NCBI RefSeq assembly: GCF_003387355.1 | Contig: NZ_QUNH01000002.1 | Coordinates: 227,606 to 291,605, forward strand | Length of the DNA stretch: 64,000 nt | Direction: 5' to 3' | Source of the DNA: Winogradskyella sediminis | Lineage (GTDB): Bacteria; Bacteroidota; Bacteroidia; Flavobacteriales; Flavobacteriaceae | Shown here: positions 51,038 to 61,761 of the stretch, piece after piece | How the letters are laid out: every line of letters begins with the position of its first letter | Numbering within the stretch: position 1 is the first letter of the stretch | The notes under the pieces: model-generated | Database searches by the model: none | The model's input: the letters and a program-made list of their open reading frames with translations, nothing else | What the model was told of the DNA's origin: nothing | Made by a program: the position numbers and the translations under genes

Positions 51038-54000
51038 ATGTGGAAAATTAAATTTGGTCTTCTGGCAGTTGTCGGTTTGACTTTTGGAATTATTAGTGCA
51101 GTTAATATAACTAGTCGGGTACTTGCAAAGAAGAATCCTTTAGAAAAAACAACTGAGATATCAGTGCGATTGGCACCTAATGCCAGTATTTCTGGTACAA
51201 CAACTGTTTGTCGAAATGAAAGTCCACAGCCAGAAATCACTTTTACAGGTGCTGCAGGTTCTACGCCATATACTTTTGCTTATACCATCAATGGAGGAGC
51301 GGAACAAACCATTTCAACGTCTGGGAGTGATACTTCAGTTTCTATTAATGTCAATACAAATACAATTGGTAGTTATGTATATGAGTTAATGTCAGTAACC
51401 GATGGCTCTAATACAACAGCAACTGCTAATGGTACTGCGACTATAACTGTAGCTGCACCACCAACCGTTAATTTTACTTTTAATAATGATGCGTGTTCTG
51501 GTACTCCTGTTAGTTTTTCATCTACGGTAACAGGAGATGGGCCTTTTACTTATGACTGGGAATTTGGGGATGCGAGTAGCTCTACTGATGCCAATCCCTC
51601 ACATAGTTATGATGCTTTTGGTTGTGGATTTTCAAATTTTACGGTGACGTTAACCGTTACAGATAGTAATGGTTGTACTAAAGAAATTACCAAAACAATA
51701 AGTGTTAAGCAGCGTCCTAATCTTAGTTTTGAGGATCTTAATTCGCAATTTCTTCCCTTCGATAATTGTGGAAATAATACTGTGGATCCTTCGTATACTG
51801 TTGATGTTGGTAATGTGTCTCCTTCAGACAGTTGTGTTACCTCTTACGATATCGATTGGGGAGATGGTGTTACAGAAACCAATGTAACATTTCCTTTAAC
51901 TCACACATATAATGTATTAGGTTCTTTTGATATGGTGATTACTGGTTATGGTACAAATGGTTGTATTACTAATGACACCTATCTTGTAAAAAACTCTAGT
52001 AATCCTGGGGGTAATGTATCGAATCCAGGAAATACTACCAATTTATGCTTACCTGTAGGAGATTTAGGATTTACTATCGCAGATTGGGGAGAAAATCCTC
52101 AGGATACCACATATTTTTTAGATTATGGAGATGGATATCAAGAAACTTTTACGCAGGCTAACCTAATCGCTGCATCTACCGATTACGATCCTGCTAATCC
52201 GGCTGCAGCTAGCCCCTTTCCGCTGTATCATATTTACACGGAGTCTAATTGTCCAGGTTCTGGTTATATGATAACGCTAATAATTGCAACGTCTTGTGGT
52301 GAAACTATATCAACAGCAGGTCCTATTACTTTGCTATCATTACCTGAAGTTGATTTTGAGTTTGATTCACCAGGTTGTCTTAATACTGAAATTCAATTTA
52401 CGAATTTAACAGAAAATGGCTATGGACCCAATTGCACAGAGCAAGCCAATCACTTATGGGATTTTGGTGATGGTACCACTTCCGATTTAGCAAGCCCATC
52501 ACATATTTATACTTTACCAGGAACATATACTGTAACTCTAAGTGAAGAAAATTTTTGTGGATCTACAACTCCTATAAGTAAAACGATTTGTATAGAACCA
52601 GAGTTGGTGGCCAGTTTTGCTGCAAGTGAAGTATCGGGTTGTACTCCTTTTGAAATTGATATAACAAATACTACAAATCTTTCGCAATCTTGTGGTTCAG
52701 AAACTTACCAATGGGAAGTCCTTTATACATCAGATTTTTGTGGAACAACAGAATCTTGGAGCTTTACAAATGGTACTGATGAAAATACTGAAAACCCATC
52801 ATTACAATTTAATACAGCAGGTACTTATGAAGTTGTGATGACGGTCACCAATTCATGTGGTGCGGTATCTACATCTCAATTTATTGAGGTAAAACAACCG
52901 CCTACAGTAACTTTAGATCCTATTGATGATGCTTGTGGTGCCTTAACTTTTAATCCTACAGCTACAGTAGACACGTGTGCGCCTGCTTCAGATACAGTAA
53001 CCTATAGTTGGTCGTTTCCGGGAGGTTCTCCTGCAACATCAAATCAGTTAGATCCTGGCGTTATTAATTATTCTACTGTCGGCGATTATACGGTGACTTT
53101 TAGCGTTACTAATGGCTGTGGAACCACCACAGAATCCCAAACGTTCTCCGTCAACGATTCTCCAACAATTACGAATACCAATATTTTACAAACCACGTGT
53201 TCAGGTGCCTTAACATCTAATATAGTATTAACCTCGGACGATCCTAGCACTACATTTAGCTGGGTGTCTAATTCTCCAGCAGGACTTACAGGTTATATAC
53301 CTAGCGGTATGTCAAATAGTATTCCGGCACAAACTATAGTTAATACAACGACCTCAGCTATCAATTTAATCTACACGGTTACACCAGAACTTGACGGTTG
53401 TGAAGGAACTCCAATAGATTTTGAAATCATCGTTGAACCCTCACCTTTAATTACGTTACAACCGTTGTCTAATGGAGTTTGTCAGAATGGTATCACAGAT
53501 GATTTATCTGTAGCCTATCAAGGAACTGGCACTCCGGTATATCAATGGTTTGAAAATACAGTAGACAATATCACTTCCGGAACTGCTATTGCAGGAGCTA
53601 CATCTGCAACGTTTTCTCCACCAACAGACACTGTGGGTATAACGTATTATTATGTTGTAATTACATTTTCATCTGGTGGCTGTAATGAAATTATATCAGA
53701 TACAGCAGAGATTGAAGTTGGTAGTGCACCGCAAATCGATAGTCAACCATTCTTTTCCCAAACAATTTGTGTTGGTGGAAGCGCTAACGAATTATCTGTT
53801 GAAGTTTCGGGAGGAGCAGGAACAGCTTTATACCAGTGGTTTAGTAATTCTACTTACAGTAATTCAGGAGGAACGATAATTCCAGGTGCTACAACTTCAA
53901 CGTACACACCATCTGTATTTAATACGGTTGGAATTTTTTATTATTATGTAGAAGTCACTTTTGTTTCCAATGGCTGTTCAACACTTACAAGTGATGTCGC

Positions 54001-57000
54001 AAAAATTGAAGTGATTAATGATCCAGAAATAACCTTGCAACCTATAAATTTTCAAAGTATATGTCAGAATTCAACCGTTCAAGATTTAGAATTAAATGTT
54101 TCTGGTGGTTTAGGCACAACATCGTATCAATGGTATGTCAACACAATAAATAATACAACTTCAGGAACACCAATAGCTGGAGCAACTTCAAGTATATATA
54201 CACCTCCATCAAATACTGTAGGTACCTTTTATTATTATAGTATCATTACTCAAGTTGTTTCTGGTTGTGAAGTTACAAGCGCAATTGCTGAGGTTGAAGT
54301 TAGCGCAGGAGCTCAGTTTAGTACACAACCAGTGTCTAATGAATTGTGTTTAGGGCAAACTACTTTGCCATTAACAGTAGCATATACAAACGGCACAGGA
54401 ACAGCTTCTTACCAATGGTATCAAAATGGAATAAATGATACAGCTACAGGCACTGTAATTGCTGGTGCCACTACGGATACCTACAGTCCTGACGTCAATG
54501 CTGTAGGAACAACATATTATTATGCGATTATCACTTTTAGCTCTGGTGGATGTACTGAAATTATTTCGGATACCGCAGAAATAATTGTAAATGAAACTCC
54601 TATTATAGATGATTCAGATTTATTGATTTGTAGTGGAAATACCTTTGAATTTCTACCTGATACAAGTAACACTGGAGATATTGTGCCATTAAATACATTG
54701 TATACTTGGTCGACACCAGTAGTGAGTCCTGCAGGAAGTGTAATAGGAGCAACAGAACAGTCTACACCAATAGCAACAGTATCTCAATTTTTAGAAAATA
54801 CAACAACGAATTCGGCGACTGTAACGTATACAGTAACTCCAATTTCAGGAAATTGTGCAGGTCTAGATTTTGATGTCGTAGTAACGGTGAATCCTTCGAT
54901 TTCTGTAACTTCAAATATAGAACAGAATGCGTGTTATGAAGTTAATACAGCTTCAATAGAAATTTCAATTGTTGGTGGTATTCCTTTTTCAACTGGGAAT
55001 GCTTATAATATAAGTTGGATCGGCCCAAACGGATTTACGAGTTCAGACGAGAATATTTTTAACCTAGAAGCGGGTGATTATACCTTAAATATTGAAGATG
55101 ATGGTGGTTGTCCTTATTCTGAAGTGATAACGATAACAGAGCCCGATGAATTAGTATTTAGTACTATTGATTTTGATCCCGATACCATTTCGTGTTTTGG
55201 AGCAGATGATGGTAACATTGCCATTGATGTTTCTGGAGGCACACCACCATATGTTTATAATTGGACATTAGAGGGAACTCCATTTTCTACCGATGAAGAT
55301 ATATCTAATTTGGGACCAGGAAATTATATGGTTTCCGTGACAGACGCCAATGATTGTGACCCTATAACTATGAATTTTAGTATTATAGAACCAGAGATGT
55401 TGGATGTGAGTTTAGATTTTAAAACAGATGTGCTTTGTTATGGTGACGCCACAGGAGCGATTACCGTAAACGTTACTGGCGGTAGAGTAGATTATATATA
55501 TAATTGGTCTGGGCCAAATGGTTTTTTGAGTACAAACCAAAATATTAATGCATTAGTTGCAGGTGTTTATAATCTTACCGTAACCGATAATTCTGGTTGT
55601 ACCGACATTCTGGAAGTCGAGATTTTTGAAAATGAGCAAATAGACATTGATGTAACTGTGACACAAATGGTGTGTTATGGAGATAACGATGGATCGATTG
55701 TGATTAATGCAATTTCTGGTGGTGTGGCTCCTTATACTATTGCCTGGAGTAATTTGGGTACTGGTAATAGTCAGACGAACCTTTCAGGAGGAATATATAC
55801 CATTACGATAACAGACGCTGAAAACTGCGAACGTCAATTTCCGGTGGTAATCGATGAACCTCCAGTTTTTTTAATAGATCCTGTGGTGACTCAAATGTCC
55901 TGTGCAGGTGAAAATGATGCAAGTATAATGCTCAATTTTCTGGGAGGCATTGATCCGGTAACATTAGTGTGGGACGATGATGCAACAGCAGGAACTGAAC
56001 GCAATAACTTAGCACCAGGTACTTATACTGTGACCATCACAGATGGCGTCCCGTGTGTAATTCAAGAGAGTTTTACCATTCATAATGTAGCTCCATTAGC
56101 ATTATCTGCAAATATTACCAATGCATTAGCATGCGAAGATCCTAATAGTGGATCGATTAATTTGGTTATAGAAGGAGGGACACCACCATTTAATGTGGTT
56201 TGGTCTAATGGTGCAGTCTCCGAAGATTTAATTGATATTCCTCCAAATACATACGTCGCAACGGTTACAGATGCTAATGGCTGCGAGATTGAAGGGAGTT
56301 GGGAAGTCAGCCGATTTGAACCGTTAGTTTTAAATGTTGAAACAGAACGACTCGTAAATTGTGACACTAGAACAATAGAGCATACGTTTATTGCTATGGC
56401 AAGTGGAGGAGTACCTCCTTTTCAATACCAATGGTCTAGCGGAATTGTGAGTGGTGCTCATAATGAATTTATGACTACCAACGAAAATGGTTTAGTAATT
56501 TTAGAAGTTACTGATAGTTTAGGATGTACAACAGAATATACCTATAATGTAGAGTTAACATCTATAGGAGATGCAGGATTTGACACGACTTCTTTTGGAT
56601 ATTTAAATTATGGTTTATACGCCATTCAAGATCCTATAGAATTTATAAATGAAGCTACAGGAGATTATGAAGCCATATTATGGGATTTTGGCGATGGTAG
56701 TTTTTCGGGTGAAGAAAACCCTATTCATACGTATTTTACTCCAGGTATTTACGAGGTAAAACAAACGGTGACATATCCTTTTGGCTGTGTATACGAAAAA
56801 ATAATAACCCTATTTATTGAAGAAGGTTATAAACTGATTATGCCAGATGCCTTTACTCCAAACAATGATGGTATTAATGATTTCTTTGGTCCTGTTTTTA
56901 TAGGACTTAGTAGTTTGGAAATTCATATTTATGATACTTGGGGAAGCTTAATTTATACTGAAAAAGGAGATGCTATTAGAGGGTGGGATGGAAAAGTAAA

Positions 57001-57103
57001 AGATGAAGAAGCTGAAAATGGCAATTACTATTACACTTTTACTGCTAAGACCTTCTATGGACATGACATTAAGAAACAAGGAGCTTTTGTATTTATCAGA
57101 TAA
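51038..57103 (+). CDS. Giant PKD/Ig/SprB-repeat adhesin with T9SS type B tail
   Basis: ATG 51038 gives 2021 residues (a GTG at 51032 adds two). An N-terminal membrane-type signal (LLAVVGLTFGIISA) is followed by PKD modules (WEFGDASSSTDANPSHSY; WDFGDGTTSDLASPSHIY). Next come four tandem Ig-like repeats of about 95 residues (53440-54590, marked by YQWF/YQWY, GATS and YYY). Seven SprB-type repeats follow (54900-56400, starting CYGD/CFGA/CAGE and containing GG.PPY). A last PKD precedes the gliding-motility-associated C-terminus (MPDAFTPNNDGINDFF; GWDGKVKDEEAENGNYYY), a T9SS type B signal. It is probably a cell-surface adhesin. Confidence 0.93.
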   Translation: MWKIKFGLLAVVGLTFGIISAVNITSRVLAKKNPLEKTTEISVRLAPNASISGTTTVCRNESPQPEITFTGAAGSTPYTFAYTINGGAEQTISTSGSDTSVSINVNTNTIGSYVYELMSVTDGSNTTATANGTATITVAAPPTVNFTFNNDACSGTPVSFSSTVTGDGPFTYDWEFGDASSSTDANPSHSYDAFGCGFSNFTVTLTVTDSNGCTKEITKTISVKQRPNLSFEDLNSQFLPFDNCGNNTVDPSYTVDVGNVSPSDSCVTSYDIDWGDGVTETNVTFPLTHTYNVLGSFDMVITGYGTNGCITNDTYLVKNSSNPGGNVSNPGNTTNLCLPVGDLGFTIADWGENPQDTTYFLDYGDGYQETFTQANLIAASTDYDPANPAAASPFPLYHIYTESNCPGSGYMITLIIATSCGETISTAGPITLLSLPEVDFEFDSPGCLNTEIQFTNLTENGYGPNCTEQANHLWDFGDGTTSDLASPSHIYTLPGTYTVTLSEENFCGSTTPISKTICIEPELVASFAASEVSGCTPFEIDITNTTNLSQSCGSETYQWEVLYTSDFCGTTESWSFTNGTDENTENPSLQFNTAGTYEVVMTVTNSCGAVSTSQFIEVKQPPTVTLDPIDDACGALTFNPTATVDTCAPASDTVTYSWSFPGGSPATSNQLDPGVINYSTVGDYTVTFSVTNGCGTTTESQTFSVNDSPTITNTNILQTTCSGALTSNIVLTSDDPSTTFSWVSNSPAGLTGYIPSGMSNSIPAQTIVNTTTSAINLIYTVTPELDGCEGTPIDFEIIVEPSPLITLQPLSNGVCQNGITDDLSVAYQGTGTPVYQWFENTVDNITSGTAIAGATSATFSPPTDTVGITYYYVVITFSSGGCNEIISDTAEIEVGSAPQIDSQPFFSQTICVGGSANELSVEVSGGAGTALYQWFSNSTYSNSGGTIIPGATTSTYTPSVFNTVGIFYYYVEVTFVSNGCSTLTSDVAKIEVINDPEITLQPINFQSICQNSTVQDLELNVSGGLGTTSYQWYVNTINNTTSGTPIAGATSSIYTPPSNTVGTFYYYSIITQVVSGCEVTSAIAEVEVSAGAQFSTQPVSNELCLGQTTLPLTVAYTNGTGTASYQWYQNGINDTATGTVIAGATTDTYSPDVNAVGTTYYYAIITFSSGGCTEIISDTAEIIVNETPIIDDSDLLICSGNTFEFLPDTSNTGDIVPLNTLYTWSTPVVSPAGSVIGATEQSTPIATVSQFLENTTTNSATVTYTVTPISGNCAGLDFDVVVTVNPSISVTSNIEQNACYEVNTASIEISIVGGIPFSTGNAYNISWIGPNGFTSSDENIFNLEAGDYTLNIEDDGGCPYSEVITITEPDELVFSTIDFDPDTISCFGADDGNIAIDVSGGTPPYVYNWTLEGTPFSTDEDISNLGPGNYMVSVTDANDCDPITMNFSIIEPEMLDVSLDFKTDVLCYGDATGAITVNVTGGRVDYIYNWSGPNGFLSTNQNINALVAGVYNLTVTDNSGCTDILEVEIFENEQIDIDVTVTQMVCYGDNDGSIVINAISGGVAPYTIAWSNLGTGNSQTNLSGGIYTITITDAENCERQFPVVIDEPPVFLIDPVVTQMSCAGENDASIMLNFLGGIDPVTLVWDDDATAGTERNNLAPGTYTVTITDGVPCVIQESFTIHNVAPLALSANITNALACEDPNSGSINLVIEGGTPPFNVVWSNGAVSEDLIDIPPNTYVATVTDANGCEIEGSWEVSRFEPLVLNVETERLVNCDTRTIEHTFIAMASGGVPPFQYQWSSGIVSGAHNEFMTTNENGLVILEVTDSLGCTTEYTYNVELTSIGDAGFDTTSFGYLNYGLYAIQDPIEFINEATGDYEAILWDFGDGSFSGEENPIHTYFTPGIYEVKQTVTYPFGCVYEKIITLFIEEGYKLIMPDAFTPNNDGINDFFGPVFIGLSSLEIHIYDTWGSLIYTEKGDAIRGWDGKVKDEEAENGNYYYTFTAKTFYGHDIKKQGAFVFIR

Positions 57104-57110
57104 AACCGAA

Positions 57111-58112
57111 ATGACATTGAAAAGATTTATAATTATACTCGTAGTTGTAGTAGGTTTTAAAGCCCAAGCACAAGATCCAATTTTTACACAATCTAACTAC
57201 ATACAAGAAACTATAAATCCTGGGTTTTCGGGATTTGAAGATAGTGATAGAATCGCAGCCGGAATATTAAGCAGAACGCAATGGCCTAATCTAGACTTAA
57301 GAGTCGATACACAATATGCGTATGTCAATAAATCTTATGATTATGGTCCAAGCCTAGGTTTTGGTGTAGGAGTCAATTTTTTAAGACAACACGAAGCCTT
57401 TAATAATTACAATTATTACCAACTTAATGTCAATTATGCCCATCGTGTTAATCTTAATGGTGGTTGGTATTTTAGACCAGCTTTAGAAGTTGGACTCGGT
57501 TTTAAAGATATTGGTTTTAGTAATCTTACATTGGCTGATCAAATTAATATTAATTCAGGTATTGTAAATGCTGTTTCTGTGGATCCTTTGCGTAACACGG
57601 CAGATAATGTGTTTTTTGGTGATATTTCTGGAGGTTTTGTTTTTGAAAAGGAAGCATTTAATGGATTGGCCTATTGGTTTGGTGTTTCGGCAAAACACCT
57701 CAACCGACCAAATATTTCATTTGTAGATGGTAAAGAATTGCCTTTAGATATATTCTATTCTCTACATGGTAATTTTAGATTTCCTTTTATGAATGATTAC
57801 AGTATTATGACGACAGCCAATTACATGCAGCAAGGAGAATATAACCGATTAGATATAGGTGCTTTATTTATGGTAAATCAATTTCTTATTGGTGTAACCG
57901 CAGCTACTAATCCAGCTAAAAATGATAGCAACAGTCATATGTTGACATCCATAAATGGTTTTTTAGGATTAGAATATACAGCATTTAGATTTGGCTTATC
58001 TTATGATATGAATACTTCAAAAATAGGCCGAACCAATGGTGTTTATGAAATATCAGTAACCTATTTATCGCGTTGTAGACGTTGTAAAACAGACCGTAGT
58101 AGAAAGCGCTAA
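57111..58112 (+). CDS. PorP/SprF family T9SS outer-membrane protein
   Basis: ATG 57111 is chosen: it precedes the signal peptide (LKRFIIILVVVVGFKAQAQDP), whereas a longer frame from 57003 overlaps the adhesin. The 333-residue protein begins PIFTQSNYIQETINPGFSGF, the PorP/SprF hallmark. The barrel that follows ends EISVTYLSRCRRCKTDRSRKR. It starts 7 bases after the adhesin stop. In Flavobacterium, SprF is required for the secretion of SprB, so this is presumably the dedicated partner of the adhesin. The cysteine- and arginine-rich tail is unusual for a barrel end. Confidence 0.93.
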   Translation: MTLKRFIIILVVVVGFKAQAQDPIFTQSNYIQETINPGFSGFEDSDRIAAGILSRTQWPNLDLRVDTQYAYVNKSYDYGPSLGFGVGVNFLRQHEAFNNYNYYQLNVNYAHRVNLNGGWYFRPALEVGLGFKDIGFSNLTLADQININSGIVNAVSVDPLRNTADNVFFGDISGGFVFEKEAFNGLAYWFGVSAKHLNRPNISFVDGKELPLDIFYSLHGNFRFPFMNDYSIMTTANYMQQGEYNRLDIGALFMVNQFLIGVTAATNPAKNDSNSHMLTSINGFLGLEYTAFRFGLSYDMNTSKIGRTNGVYEISVTYLSRCRRCKTDRSRKR

Positions 58113-58119
58113 CAGCTCC

Positions 58120-59364
58120 TTAATTGAGTTTTCGTTTTTGAAACCACAGATCAGATAAGGAAATATTAACATTTATTGTGTTCACATATTCTTGAATTAA
58201 GATGCTTTCCGTGGTTCCTTTTTTGCCCAAGGTATATGAAATATTTACAAGAGATCTATTACCAATCGGTAAACCAATTCCTAAGGAAGCAGAGTAAGTA
58301 TCAATATTGGTGTCGTCTACTTTAAGATAACCCGAATTGTAATTAAGTCCCATTCTAAAATCTACACGTTTCCAATATTTATAGCTTGTTGGGTCAACGG
58401 CATAAGATGCTCCCAATCCAAAAATATTTTGGTCAGTGTAATCGCCTATCGCATCAGATTGGTTAGTGTCTGACCAGAATTTTCTACTATAATCTGCCGT
58501 TAAAAGTAGATTTTTAAAATTGGTGCTGTACCCAAATCCCAATTTTAATGGAAGGTAAAAATTATCAATATTTTCTCCTTCAGTATCTTCTAATGTACTA
58601 TAAGCAGCATTAGAGTATTTGCCAACCACCATGTCTTTAGAGCCTTTTAATACCGTTGGTAAGTCTATAGTAAACCCTAAATTGTGTTTTTCTGATAATT
58701 GATACTGTAAACCTAAACCAAATTGTGCACCATTATAATAGTTACTTTCTGCAATTTCTAAATCACTATCAGACGTTACAATAGACTCACTTTCTTCGAT
58801 TTTACCAAATAGAAAAGAAGCTTTAACACCAACATTAAAGTTTTTAAAGAAGGTTCTGGCGTAGTCTAATCGTAGCTCGTTAATACCACCTGTACCTGTA
58901 ATATTAGTTGTAAATTGCTCATCACTACCTTCAATGTTATTTTCTAAACCAATTAAGGAATACCCAACATTGGTAGCTGGTTTTAAGGTTATACCTATAC
59001 CGTAATCGTTATTGTGATTAAAGGCTAAAGAAATATTTGTAAAATTATAGTTTGACCTTTGCTCATTAGCATCTCCGCCAATAAGATTAGTGTATTCAAC
59101 AGAACCTCCAAAATCAAACGTGATTTCATTTTCTTTTAGGGTAGCAAAAGCAGCAGGATTATAGAGGTTAATTCCATAATTTGAATCTAGTGATATTCCT
59201 GTATTACCAAGTCCACTGTTTCTACCTGTGCCAGAATTACTTTCCGTACCCAGACCAAATAAAGAATAAGGCGAGCCAGTGAGGTTGTTAGATTGTGAGT
59301 AGCCATATAATCCACAGAGTAGCAAGATAAATATAAGGGATTGCGATTTATTCATAGATTGCAT
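58120..59364 (-). CDS. Outer-membrane beta-barrel protein, FadL/OmpP1-like
   Basis: The 414-residue protein has a signal peptide (LIFILLLCGLYGYSQ). The N-terminal LTGSPYSLFGLGTESNSGTGRNSGLGNTGISLDSNYGINLYNPAAFATL is a typical plug/hatch of FadL-type or Type IX-associated barrels in Bacteroidota. The rest is alternating strands to the end (NISLSDLWFQKRKLN). It overlaps the DUF4270 stop by 17 bases (a second ATG at 59355 would overlap by 8), so they form an operon. It is probably a transporter of a hydrophobic molecule; the ligand is unknown. Confidence 0.78.
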   Translation of the reverse strand: MQSMNKSQSLIFILLLCGLYGYSQSNNLTGSPYSLFGLGTESNSGTGRNSGLGNTGISLDSNYGINLYNPAAFATLKENEITFDFGGSVEYTNLIGGDANEQRSNYNFTNISLAFNHNNDYGIGITLKPATNVGYSLIGLENNIEGSDEQFTTNITGTGGINELRLDYARTFFKNFNVGVKASFLFGKIEESESIVTSDSDLEIAESNYYNGAQFGLGLQYQLSEKHNLGFTIDLPTVLKGSKDMVVGKYSNAAYSTLEDTEGENIDNFYLPLKLGFGYSTNFKNLLLTADYSRKFWSDTNQSDAIGDYTDQNIFGLGASYAVDPTSYKYWKRVDFRMGLNYNSGYLKVDDTNIDTYSASLGIGLPIGNRSLVNISYTLGKKGTTESILIQEYVNTINVNISLSDLWFQKRKLN

Positions 59365-60646
59365 ATGTTAGTACTAATTTGGTGTTAAAGTTAGATCGCT
59401 GACTATCATTAAAAATGATCTTATTGATGGTAGAGTTATAGTCCGTCGGAATTAAGATAAGCGCATCTTCTGTTTCAGGACTTTCAGATAATTTTTGATC
59501 TATAAAATCTATGACAGGCACTGTAAAAGCTACCTGATTAAATTCAGAATCGATATCCGTTGTAGTTGCTGTGACTACATCTACACTATTACTTACTTGA
59601 CTCGCTAAATCATTATTTTGATCTATGGTGTAAAGTAATAAGGTTTCACTCAAAGGTTGAATATCTGAATGTGATTCCGAGTTAGGTTCAATATAAAGTG
59701 TAGCTTCTAAAATTGTACCTTCTCCATCAATATTATACAAGTCTTTAATAGAAGGAAATTCTATTCTAGTCACATAACCAGTACCAGCTTGGTTATAACT
59801 TATATTTCCACTCTCTGCGGATGTGAGATTATCTTCTTGACTTGTAATGGCTTCTAAAGGGAGACCTGTAACGTCACTTTCAATATGATTATAATACGTA
59901 TTTATCGTCATATCGTAAGTGTATTCATCGGTCTCTACTTCATCTGGAATAGTGTAATAGAAGCGGAGGTAACTTTCGCCAGTATCTGTAGAAAATCCAA
60001 TAATAGAACCATTGTCGTCGGCTCCTGGCTGTATGGTTAAGCCTTTTAGTTGTTGATACAGTGATTCTTGATCTGTAATAAGATTATCTCTAATGCCATT
60101 AAAAAGTTCTTCGCCAAAATCATAAGGTAGCGTTAAATAAAGCGAATCATTGCTTGGAGTAGGGACATATGTTGTAGAGAGCAATGGCGTGTTTTCGTAA
60201 GCGGTTTCTGTTGTATTATAAAAATAAGTATCATCAGTGGTCATCTTATCTGTGAGCTTATGAATATTCAGTGTAGCTACTTGGGTAGTATCATTGTAAT
60301 AATAAGTATCATATCCAAGTATTAATCCCACACTGTCTAAAACAGCATCATTACTAAGGTAATACGCAGAAGGACTTGCTTGTACATATGCCGAGGTGTT
60401 AATGATACCCATATCGTCATCGTTGTATTGTCCTATAAGTAACCGTCCGCTTGTTGAGGTCGTTATAGAATCGAACTTCATGGTGGATAAGGTGACCGAA
60501 AAGGTGTCAATAGAAAGTACTCTAATATTGGTACCTGTAAAATCTTCACCTGCCACTAAGCTATCGTATTCGGTATCTGTGGAACAAGATATCACTACCA
60601 TGATTATGGTAATTACTGCAAATAATTTAATAAATGATTTCAACAT
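59348..60646 (-). CDS. DUF4270 family lipoprotein
   Basis: The ATG at 60646 gives 432 residues with a lipoprotein signal (AVITIIMVVISC). A longer frame up to 60673 adds nine residues. Features of DUF4270 are the N-terminal LRVLSIDTFSVTLSTMKFDSITTSTSGRLLIGQYNDDDMG, the middle DSVGLILGYDTYYYND, and the end EDALILIPTDYNSTINKIIFNDSQRSNFNTKLVLTYAIYE. It is a Bacteroidota-restricted surface or periplasmic protein of unknown function. It lies upstream of the barrel gene in one transcript. Confidence 0.85.
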   Translation of the reverse strand: MLKSFIKLFAVITIIMVVISCSTDTEYDSLVAGEDFTGTNIRVLSIDTFSVTLSTMKFDSITTSTSGRLLIGQYNDDDMGIINTSAYVQASPSAYYLSNDAVLDSVGLILGYDTYYYNDTTQVATLNIHKLTDKMTTDDTYFYNTTETAYENTPLLSTTYVPTPSNDSLYLTLPYDFGEELFNGIRDNLITDQESLYQQLKGLTIQPGADDNGSIIGFSTDTGESYLRFYYTIPDEVETDEYTYDMTINTYYNHIESDVTGLPLEAITSQEDNLTSAESGNISYNQAGTGYVTRIEFPSIKDLYNIDGEGTILEATLYIEPNSESHSDIQPLSETLLLYTIDQNNDLASQVSNSVDVVTATTTDIDSEFNQVAFTVPVIDFIDQKLSESPETEDALILIPTDYNSTINKIIFNDSQRSNFNTKLVLTYAIYE

Positions 60647-60860
60647 TTGTTTTGTAGAATTTTTACAAATCAACTAACCAATTGATGTAATAAAAAGTAA
60701 AATATACCTATGGTTTATATTTATCTACAGAAGGGCTGATTTTTACTATAAAGAATTAGACGCGGTTTTATAGATTAAAAAAAGGTGTTTGTCTATAAAA
60801 AAAGTGTCTAGGTATATTTCGTAGGTATAGTAAAAGATTGAGGTAGTAAGTTAGCACCCG

Positions 60861-61760
60861 ATGAGAAAACGCACATTACATTATTTAACCTTTAGCCTTG
60901 TTTCTATGGTGTCTTATGGACAAAAGATGTTCACTACTACAGACGCAGGAGATGTATTGGCATTAGAATATAGCAATTATTTGAATTTGAATGAGATTCA
61001 ATTAGACCATAAATCTGTGGTTATGGATTTTACATCGCTATTAGACAGTTCAACGTTTGGGTTTGGTGTAGATTATACCAACCATAGTCTCGATTTTGAT
61101 GACTATAATAGGTATCATAATTATGCGGATTTTGAAGAATTGCATAGTATTGAAATCTACGCTAGATATAAAATGAATTTAGTAAATAATTGGGATCTTA
61201 ATATTACTGTAGCACCATATCTGTCGTCAACACTTAATGAAAGTATGTCTAGTGAAGATGTGGACTTTAGTTATGCTACTAACTTTATAAAAACTTGGGA
61301 TAATGATGGGTTAAAATCCACTTTAAAACTGGGAGCAGGTTATGGTGCTTTATTTGGTAAGCCTAATTTTTATCCTTTAATATCGTATGCAAAAGAGGTC
61401 AATAAAAAATTAAAATACGAAATAGGTATACCTGTTACAGGAATTTATTACCAAGTTAATGAGCAAAGCAGTTTTGATCTAAAAGCAGAACCAGAATCTA
61501 TTTATGCAAATAATGCTGCAGCATTTAGTTTAGAAAATGATGAAGTGTTACGTAATTCTAAATTAGAATTTAAAGCCATAACACTAGGTTTGGGCTATAA
61601 GTTTCGATTTGATGATAACTGGTCTACTTATTTTAATATGGGTTACGTTATGGAAAGCGAACTTGGTATAAGTGAAAACGACAATACAGTATATGATTTT
61701 GGTTCTAACGAATCAATAGCATTAAACATAGGAATTAGTTTTAATTTAAATAAAAAGTAA
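60861..61760 (+). CDS. Outer-membrane beta-barrel protein of unknown function
   Basis: The 299-residue protein has a signal peptide (YLTFSLVSMVSYGQ). Alternating amphipathic strands follow (DFTSLLDSSTFGFGVDYTNHSLDF, IEIYARYKMNLVNNWDLNITVAPYLSST) to the terminus SIALNIGISFNLNKK. No family is recognised. It is coupled by one base of spacing to the kelch lipoprotein downstream, so it may form a surface complex with it. The upstream region is shared with the divergent DUF4270 operon. Confidence 0.68.
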   Translation: MRKRTLHYLTFSLVSMVSYGQKMFTTTDAGDVLALEYSNYLNLNEIQLDHKSVVMDFTSLLDSSTFGFGVDYTNHSLDFDDYNRYHNYADFEELHSIEIYARYKMNLVNNWDLNITVAPYLSSTLNESMSSEDVDFSYATNFIKTWDNDGLKSTLKLGAGYGALFGKPNFYPLISYAKEVNKKLKYEIGIPVTGIYYQVNEQSSFDLKAEPESIYANNAAAFSLENDEVLRNSKLEFKAITLGLGYKFRFDDNWSTYFNMGYVMESELGISENDNTVYDFGSNESIALNIGISFNLNKK

Positions 61761-61761
61761 A

